Assembly: GCA_903930515.1 (NCBI GenBank)
Contig: CAIYYW010000014.1
Coordinates: 1 to 6,131 of the forward strand
Source of the DNA: an uncultured delta proteobacterium
Lineage (GTDB): Bacteria; RBG-13-61-14; DRUE01
DNA: 6,131 nucleotides
Direction: 5' to 3'
The notes under the pieces were generated by a model that worked only from the letters and a program-made list of their open reading frames with translations, searched no databases and was not told the origin of the DNA. This document shows, in pieces, positions 1 to 6,131 of this stretch. Position numbers and translations under genes: made by a program. Positions within the stretch are counted from its first letter, which is position 1, and every line of letters starts with the position of its first letter.

Positions 1-514
1 AGGCGGGCCGGATCACCACCGGGTATCCCAATTTCTCCGCGATCTTTAACGCGTCTTCCACCTGGTAAGTGATCTCGCTCTTGGGCATATCAATCCCGAG
101 CTTGCTCATCGTATCCTTGAACGCCTGCCGATCCTCGCCCCGCTCAATCGCGTCAATCTCCACCCCGATCACCTTGACCCCGTATTTGTCCAGGACGCCT
201 TTTTTGGCCAGTTCCGAGGAAAGGTTAAGACCGGTCTGGCCTCCGAGGTTGGGAAGGAGCGCGTCCGGTTTTTCCTTGGCAATGATCCCCTCCAATGATT
301 CCACGGTCAGGGGTTCTATGTAAGTTTGATCCGCCATTCCCGGGTCGGTCATAATGGTGGCCGGGTTGGAATTGACCAGCACGATCTCGTACCCGAGTTT
401 TCTCAGCGCCTTGCAGGCCTGGGTTCCGGAATAATCAAACTCGCACGCCTGCCCGATGATGATCGGGCCCGAGCCGATGATCAGGACCTTGTTAATATCC
501 GTTCTTTTTGGCAT
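1..514 (-). CDS. carB: Carbamoyl-phosphate synthase large subunit, N-terminal part (runs off the window)
   Basis: CarB uses ammonia delivered by CarA, together with bicarbonate and two ATP, to make carbamoyl phosphate, the first precursor of pyrimidines and arginine. Only the first 171 residues are present, against roughly 1,070 in the family; the frame is open to base 1, so this is a window cut and not a broken gene. The start reads [20 protein letters not shown]. Visible landmarks of the pre-ATP-grasp domain are [17 protein letters not shown] (14-30), [11 protein letters not shown] (48-58) and [10 protein letters not shown] (89-98). R129 in the EDRQAF segment and R169 in VIRP match arginines that bind ATP in the carboxyphosphate domain of E. 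coli CarB. The ATG at 514 follows GAAAGGG with an A-rich spacer. It is separated from the radical SAM gene by a palindromic element, the only sizeable gap in the operon. Identification is firm. Confidence 0.97.
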   Translation of the reverse strand, partial: MPKRTDINKVLIIGSGPIIIGQACEFDYSGTQACKALRKLGYEIVLVNSNPATIMTDPGMADQTYIEPLTVESLEGIIAKEKPDALLPNLGGQTGLNLSSELAKKGVLDKYGVKVIGVEIDAIERGEDRQAFKDTMSKLGIDMPKSEITYQVEDALKIAEKLGYPVVIRPA

Positions 515-526
515 TTTTTCCCTTTC

Positions 527-580
527 TGTGCGCGGGACGTTAGTCCCGATTCGGGGCGCAGACACTCTTGTCTGCGCACA
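527..580. repeat. REP/REPIN-like multi-palindrome in the gap before carB
   Basis: The 67-base gap between the radical SAM stop codon and the carB start is almost wholly inverted repeats. On the plus strand CGGGAC (533-538) pairs with GTCCCG (543-548) around a 4-base loop. GCGCAGACA (556-564) pairs with TGTCTGCGC (569-577), also around 4 bases. The outer ends TGTGCGC (527-533) and GCGCACA (574-580) are complementary, and CCCGA/TCGGG (545-555) forms a further competing palindrome. Two unlike hairpins bounded by an inverted repeat recall REPIN-type elements mobilised by RAYT (REP-associated tyrosine) transposases. No T-run follows on either strand, so it is a poor intrinsic terminator. In the mRNA it would place stem-loops just before the carB ribosome binding site, where they could affect stability or carB translation. 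Only one copy is in the window, so its repeat status is inferred. Confidence 0.7.
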
Positions 581-581
581 A

Positions 582-1523
582 CTATATTCCCTGCTTCCAT
601 CCCTCTTCCAATCCCTGCTCGGCCATGGCCTGCTCCGCCAGCGCGTATTCCCCCTGATTGATCCTCCGGCCCAGCTCCGGGAACTGATGCGCGCGGTGTG
701 CCGGGAAATACTGGCTCATCAGGCTGAGCGCGGTTTTTTTGGAAATTTCTTTCGCGATGAATTCCATAACCCCTTGGGTCCCGGCCAATCCCTCGGGCAG
801 GACCAGGTGCCGGATCAGCAATCCCCTTAGGGCAATGCCCGCGTCGTCGCTGACCAAATCCCCGACCTGGCGATGCATCTCCTTGATCGCGGCCCGGTTC
901 ACTTGCACATAGTCCGGGGCGTTGGAATATTTTTTCGCGGTTTCATTATCATTGTATTTCATATCCGGCATATAAATATCCACGATCCCGTCCAGGAGTT
1001 TCAACTCCTCCAGAGATTCATATCCGCCCGTGTTATAGACCAGCGGTATTTTCAGGCCTTTGTCCCGGGCAAGAAAAACCGACTCAATGATCCAGGGAAC
1101 CAGATGGGTGGCCGTGACCAGGTTGAGGTTATGCCCGCCCTGTCCCTGGAGCTCCAGCATCATCTCCGCCAGTTTTGCGGAGTCGGTTTCGTTCCCGTGT
1201 CCGAGTTGGCTGATCGGATAGTTCTGGCAGAAGATGCAGCGGAGGTTGCAATGCGCGAAAAAGATCGTGCCGCTCCCGCGCCATCCGGAAATGCCCGGCT
1301 CCTCTCCCTGATGAAGATTGTAACTGCTCACCTCCGGCTGGGCGCCGGCCTGGCAAATCCCCTTCTCTCCCTGGAGCCGGTCCTTTTCGCATTTGCGCGG
1401 GCAGAGCCGGCAGGGAGAGAGCAGTTCAAAGCCGGCTTTGATCTTTTGCTCAAATTCCCTTTTGCTCAGCTTCAAGTAAGCCGGCATAAATTGCTCTGGT
1501 TTTCTCTCGCTCATCCCTCTCAT
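582..1523 (-). CDS. Radical SAM protein, PflX/COG1313-like (pyruvate formate-lyase activase homologue of unknown substrate)
   Basis: A 313-residue radical SAM enzyme expected to use a [4Fe-4S] cluster to cleave S-adenosylmethionine and abstract a hydrogen; its substrate is not known. The cluster motif CxxxCxxC is C92-C96-C99 (CNLRCIFC). An N-terminal set, C38-x2-C41-x3-C45-x11-C57, could bind additional metal or iron-sulfur. Other segments I associate with the COG1313/PflX family are NTGGYES (164-170), DIYMPDMKY (182-190), [12 protein letters not shown] (234-245) and LMSQYFP (268-274). I chose the ATG at 1523 because it overlaps the upstream stop as ATGA and has GGAAGAG eight bases ahead. An upstream ATG at 1646 would add 41 low-complexity residues read out of frame through the preceding gene. 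The ATG at 1514 is also possible. No glycyl-radical protein lies beside it, so an activase role is not supported here. The family call is strong; the function is unknown. Confidence 0.9.
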   Translation of the reverse strand: MRGMSERKPEQFMPAYLKLSKREFEQKIKAGFELLSPCRLCPRKCEKDRLQGEKGICQAGAQPEVSSYNLHQGEEPGISGWRGSGTIFFAHCNLRCIFCQNYPISQLGHGNETDSAKLAEMMLELQGQGGHNLNLVTATHLVPWIIESVFLARDKGLKIPLVYNTGGYESLEELKLLDGIVDIYMPDMKYNDNETAKKYSNAPDYVQVNRAAIKEMHRQVGDLVSDDAGIALRGLLIRHLVLPEGLAGTQGVMEFIAKEISKKTALSLMSQYFPAHRAHQFPELGRRINQGEYALAEQAMAEQGLEEGWKQGI

Positions 1524-2140
1524 TTGCATAACTCTTCCAGCTTCAGCCTCGGATACCGCGCGGCCTTGATCGCGATCACCTTCAGTTCCTCCAGGAAAGT
1601 CTCCCGGTCCAGCTCTTGCTTCCGCACCAGCTTGGCGCGGCGCCAAAGATATTTGGAGAGGTTGCGGGGGATATATAAGAAGGCCTCGCTGAAAAAATAT
1701 TGGCCGTTGACATTGATCAGTCTGGCCAGAATAAAATCGCCCTCCCTAAGCGCGGTCGGAAGTCCGTAGGCCTCCTTGAATTTCTGCTTGGAAACCAGTT
1801 CCCGCACAATGGCCATGGGCGGCTTAAGTTTTTTGAGCTCAAAGACGCTGTAATTCTGTCCGGCGAAACTCTTAAGCGTTTCCATCTCAATCGCGTCCAG
1901 AGACCCGCTTTCCTCCCGGAGATATTTTTCCCGGATTTGCACCTGGCCCGGAAGCGGCCAGTCAAAGATGAACCATTCTATAAAATTGGCCAGCTCCAAC
2001 TCCGCGGTGTTCCCGCTCTCGCCCGGGATTCCGACCGGGTTGAAATATTTCTGCTTGGCCAATTCCAGCTCGGCCTTGAAATTGTCCCGGCCCGCGTATT
2101 CCAGTACCTTGCGCAATACCTGGCTTAAAATGCTGTTCAT
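1520..2140 (-). CDS. Conserved-looking hypothetical protein, 206 aa, with FIEWFIFDWPLPG motif
   Basis: I cannot assign a function. The protein is soluble-looking: no signal peptide or membrane segment, mostly charged helices, with a basic stretch near 156-174. Two blocks stand out: an aromatic motif FIEWFIFDWPLPG at 53-65, and REGDFILARLINVNGQYFFS at 132-151, which reads like a small beta-rich domain. From memory this order (FxxWFxFDxxL, then GDxxxARL) resembles the region preceding SEC-C metal-binding motifs in bacterial hypothetical proteins. No SEC-C cysteine cluster is present here; the only cysteine is the penultimate residue. The ATG at 2140 overlaps the carA stop as ATGA and has GGAAGGG just upstream; the stop in turn overlaps the radical SAM start by four bases. 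It is therefore co-translated with carA and the radical SAM enzyme, and may be the partner or substrate of the latter, which is inference only. Confidence 0.85.
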   Translation of the reverse strand: MNSILSQVLRKVLEYAGRDNFKAELELAKQKYFNPVGIPGESGNTAELELANFIEWFIFDWPLPGQVQIREKYLREESGSLDAIEMETLKSFAGQNYSVFELKKLKPPMAIVRELVSKQKFKEAYGLPTALREGDFILARLINVNGQYFFSEAFLYIPRNLSKYLWRRAKLVRKQELDRETFLEELKVIAIKAARYPRLKLEELCK

Positions 2141-3285
2141 TGCCCTTCCATCAGCCCCGCGAAATGGTCGTATAAATAATCGGAATCGTGCGGCCCGGGC
2201 GAGGCCTCGGGATGATACTGCACGCTGAAGATCGGGAGCGATTTATGCTCCATTCCCTCGCAGGTCCGGTCGTTCAAATTTTGATGGGTGAGCCGGAACG
2301 GGCACTCGGGGCGGTCAAAATAATCCTGCTTCACCGCGAAGCAATGGTTCTGGCTGGTGATCTCAACCTTGCGGCTGCTCAACTCCATCACCGGATGGTT
2401 GGAGCCGTGATGTCCGAACTTGAGTTTGACCGTGTCCGCTCCGAAGGCCCTGGCCAAAATCTGATGCCCCAGGCAGATCCCGAAAATCGGAAGCTCGGGC
2501 CGGGCTTGCGAAATTTTCCGGATCGCCTCGGCCGCGTAATCGCATCCGGCCGGGTCCCCTGGTCCGTTGGAGAGGAAAATTCCCTGGGGTTTTTCCGAGA
2601 GTATTTGCTCGGCCGTGGTCTTGGCCGGGACCACCCGGACGGAAATCCTTCGGTCGGATAGCTTGCGCAAAATATTGGTCTTGATCCCGAAGTCCATTGC
2701 CACGACCTTGAATCTCGGCTTGGGCAAGTCCTTTTTATATCCGATCCCGAGTTCCCAGGTTCCTTGATAAAAGTCGTAGGGCTTGGGGCAGGTGACTTCC
2801 ACCGCCAGATCAATGCCGAGGATGCCGCGGTCGGCTTCAAGTTTTTTCAACAGGCTCTTCGGATTGAAATCCTGGGTGGAAATAATTCCCGGCATAGATC
2901 CCTGGTTGCGGATGTGGCGGGTGAGGAACCGGGTGTCAATGCCGTCAATCCCGATCACACCTTCGGTTCTCAGGTATTCGGCCAGGGTCATCTTGCTGCG
3001 GAAATTGGATGGGCAATCCTGATACTCGCGGACGATAAACCCCTCGGCCCAGACCTGGTTGCTCTCCAGGTCTTCCAGGTTGATCCCGGTGTTGCCGATC
3101 TGGGGGTAGGTCATCGTCACCATCTGGCCGCGGTAGGACGGGTCGGTGAGGATTTCCTGGTACCCGGTCATCCCGGTATGGAACACCACCTCGCCGATGG
3201 TCTCGCCCTCTGCTCCGAATTGGGATCCGGCCAGGACGGTCCCGTCCATCAGGGCCAGAACCGCGCGGATTTTTTCCCGGGGCAT
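2137..3285 (-). CDS. carA: Carbamoyl-phosphate synthase small subunit (glutamine amidotransferase)
   Basis: CarA hydrolyses glutamine and channels ammonia to CarB in the cytoplasm. The 382-residue length is the same as E. coli CarA. The N-terminal domain carries GEVVFHTGMTGYQEILTDPS (31-50) and DGIDTRFLTRHIR (114-126). The class I glutamine amidotransferase domain follows, with the SNGPGDP oxyanion loop (239-245), the nucleophile elbow FGICLGHQ with C271, and QYHPE with H358 and E360, so the catalytic triad is complete. GHHGSNHPV (291-299) is the usual GHxGxNHPV signature. The ATG at 3285 lies 3 bases after the pyrC stop; AAGGTGG at the pyrC end serves as its ribosome binding site. The end overlaps the next gene by 4 bases. 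Unusually, carB does not follow directly: two other genes come between. Identification is firm. Confidence 0.98.
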   Translation of the reverse strand: MPREKIRAVLALMDGTVLAGSQFGAEGETIGEVVFHTGMTGYQEILTDPSYRGQMVTMTYPQIGNTGINLEDLESNQVWAEGFIVREYQDCPSNFRSKMTLAEYLRTEGVIGIDGIDTRFLTRHIRNQGSMPGIISTQDFNPKSLLKKLEADRGILGIDLAVEVTCPKPYDFYQGTWELGIGYKKDLPKPRFKVVAMDFGIKTNILRKLSDRRISVRVVPAKTTAEQILSEKPQGIFLSNGPGDPAGCDYAAEAIRKISQARPELPIFGICLGHQILARAFGADTVKLKFGHHGSNHPVMELSSRKVEITSQNHCFAVKQDYFDRPECPFRLTHQNLNDRTCEGMEHKSLPIFSVQYHPEASPGPHDSDYLYDHFAGLMEGQ

Positions 3286-3288
3286 TTT

Positions 3289-4552
3289 TCAATCCACCTT
3301 GATTTGGTTTCCGTTGATGAAAACCATTACGGCCTTTCCGATCAAGGCCCATCCGTCAAACGGGGTGTTCTTGCTCAGCGACTTGAAATTTTTCGCCGAG
3401 ACTTTCCATTTCTTCTCCAGGTCCAGCACGGTAAGGTCAGCCGGGCATCCGGGCCTTAAAGACCCGGCGTTGATCCCGAGGATTTTCGCCGGGTTCACGC
3501 TCATCAACTCCACCAGGCGGGACAGGCTGATCTTGCGCTCGCGCACCAGCCTTAGCGACAAGCCCAGGCTGGTCTCCAGCCCGGAGATGCCGGAGGCCGC
3601 GATCAAAAATTCCACTTCCTTCCGGCTTAAATTATGCGGGGCGTGATCGGAGGCGATCGCGTCAATGGTCCCGTCCTTGAGCGCAACGATCAGGGCCTCC
3701 CGGTCCGCTTCTCCCCGGAGCGGCGGGTTGACCTTGGTGTTGGGATCATACCCGCTCTCCTTGACCGCCAATTCCGTGAGCATAAAATAATGCGGGCAGG
3801 TTTCGCAGCTTATTTTCGCGCCGTTTTCTTTCGCCCTTCGCGCCAGCGCGACCGACCCTTGAGTGGAAAGATGGGCGAGATGCAGTTTGGATTGGGCATA
3901 GCCGGCCAGGATAATGTCCCTCCCCGCCATCACTTCCTCGCTCGCGCCGATTGCGCCGGGCAGGCCCAACTCGGTTGAGACCGAGCTTTCATTCATCACC
4001 CCGCCGGCCGCCAGATTCAAATCCTCGCAATGCGAAATGATCGGCCGGTCCAGGGCTTTCGCGTATTCCAAGGCCCTCCTCATCAAGTCCGCGTTCATCA
4101 CCGGTTTTCCGTCATCGGAAAATCCAACTGCCCCGCTTTCCGCGAGCGAGGCCATTTCCGCCAGCTCCTCGCCCCGGGAGCCTTTGCTGATCGCTCCGAT
4201 CGGATAGACCTTGGCGAGCCCGGCTTCGGCCGCGCGCTTAAAGATGTATTCGGTCACGCTCGGGCTGTCATTGACCGGGTCGGTGTTGGGCATACAGGCG
4301 ATGGAGGTGAACCCTCCGGAGACCGCGGCCAAACTCCCGCTGGCAATGGTTTCCTTGTATTCGTATCCCGGCTCGCGCAGATGGGTGTGGATGTCAATCA
4401 GGCCGGGCGTGATCACCAGGCCGGAAAGATCAATGGTTTTCGCTCCGGTGACCTTTTCTTTGGGCCTGAGCACGGCCTTGACCACTCCGTTTTCCAGCAA
4501 CAGGTCTTTGGGCTCGTCAATCCCCTGGCTGGGATCAACCAATCTCGCTCCC

Positions 4553-4569
<17 letters not shown>
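3289..4569 (-). CDS. pyrC: Dihydroorotase, class I (zinc amidohydrolase)
   Basis: Catalyses reversible cyclisation of N-carbamoyl-L-aspartate to L-dihydroorotate, the third step of UMP synthesis. The 426-residue length fits class I enzymes. The metal-binding set looks complete: H61 and H63 in [10 protein letters not shown] (59-68), D153 in FSDDG, H180 in SHCED, H233 in LHLAHLST, and D308 in SDHAPH. N-terminal and C-terminal beta segments of the amidohydrolase composite domain flank the barrel (PADLTVLDL near 376-384). Because the zinc ligands are intact, this should be an active enzyme and not an inactive PyrC-prime type partner of aspartate carbamoyltransferase. The ATG at 4569 lies inside pyrB, a 17-base overlap, with GGAGGAG just ahead, so translation is likely coupled. 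It ends 3 bases before carA. Identification is firm. Confidence 0.97.
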
Positions 4570-6096
<1,527 letters not shown>

Positions 6097-6117
6097 TTAT
6101 AAATTTAGTCCTTTCAT
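6097..6117 (-). CDS. Candidate six-codon leader peptide (MKGLNL) of the pyr operon
   Basis: A very short reading frame, ATG to TAA, encodes MKGLNL. It is preceded by GAAAGGGAG (6131-6123) and an A-rich spacer ACAAA, very similar to the carB translation start region (GAAAGGG then AAAAA). Its stop codon lies five bases before the terminator stem, so a ribosome terminating there would cover the stem's 5' arm and prevent the hairpin. That geometry fits attenuation through leader translation, as proposed for the Thermus pyr operon, where PyrR would act by blocking the ribosome. The alternative is that these codons are the tail of an upstream gene: the frame is open for the few bases left in the window, which cannot decide the matter. 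Confidence 0.45.
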   Translation of the reverse strand: MKGLNL

Positions 6118-6131
6118 TTTGTCTCCCTTTC

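Noticed and set aside
1-514. carB as a truncated pseudogene
   Set aside because: The frame is intact with conserved residues up to the first base of the window; the truncation is only the window edge.
527-580. The palindromic element as an intrinsic terminator ending the operon before carB
   Set aside because: On the minus strand neither hairpin is followed by a T-run, and carB has its own ribosome binding site but no visible promoter, so read-through is expected.
527-580. CRISPR array or tandem repeat
   Set aside because: The two hairpins differ in sequence and there are no regularly spaced identical repeats anywhere in the window.
582-1523. Radical SAM gene as a pyruvate formate-lyase or other glycyl-radical activase
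   Set aside because: No glycyl-radical enzyme or RVxGF/Y/W-type motif is encoded nearby; the homology is to the PflX/COG1313 group, whose role is not established.
1524-1646. N-terminal extension of the radical SAM protein from the ATG at 1646
   Set aside because: The extra 41 residues are low-complexity (A, G, R, E) and are simply another frame of the preceding gene. The ATG at 1523 has the ATGA overlap and a better-spaced ribosome binding site.
873-1769. Long plus-strand reading frame of 298 codons
   Set aside because: It lies antisense to the radical SAM and hypothetical genes, both with tight operon joins; its product has no recognisable motif. GC-rich coding DNA often leaves such antisense frames open.
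6118-6131. Promoter for the pyr operon
   Set aside because: Only 14 purine-rich bases lie upstream of the leader ATG and they look like a ribosome binding site; any promoter is outside the window.

Overview
This 6.1-kb window is one minus-strand cluster for de novo UMP (pyrimidine) synthesis. In transcription order (right to left) it holds: a short leader with an intrinsic terminator (about 6061-6131), pyrR, pyrB (aspartate carbamoyltransferase), pyrC (dihydroorotase), carA (carbamoyl-phosphate synthase small subunit), a 206-aa protein of unknown function, a radical SAM protein of the PflX/COG1313 type, a palindromic REP-like spacer, and the first 171 codons of carB (large subunit), which runs off the left edge. 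The long plus-strand reading frames are shadows of these genes.

The organism is a bacterium with moderately GC-rich DNA and purine-rich ribosome binding sites followed by A-rich spacers. PyrR, a pyrB with no pyrI behind it in this cluster, and a class I dihydroorotase resemble the arrangement in Firmicutes and Thermus. The PflX-like gene and the REP-like palindrome would fit an uncultivated lineage such as Omnitrophota, but I cannot assign a taxon from this window.

The genes are packed tightly: pyrR/pyrB, carA/unknown and unknown/radical SAM meet in 4-base ATGA overlaps, pyrB/pyrC overlap by 17 bases, and pyrC/carA are 3 bases apart. The only real intergenic gap inside the operon is the 67 bases before carB, almost all of it the palindromic element. 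CarA and CarB make carbamoyl phosphate, PyrB joins it to aspartate, and PyrC closes the ring to dihydroorotate. The later steps (pyrD, pyrE, pyrF) are not in the window.

Three points deserve attention. (1) A six-codon leader reading frame with a good ribosome binding site ends 5 bases before a strong intrinsic terminator, itself just upstream of pyrR. This suggests ribosome-dependent attenuation rather than the Bacillus antiterminator design. (2) An uncharacterised protein and a radical SAM enzyme are translationally coupled to each other and to carA, and so separate carA from carB. (3) A 54-bp multi-palindrome element sits exactly between the radical SAM stop codon and the carB ribosome binding site.
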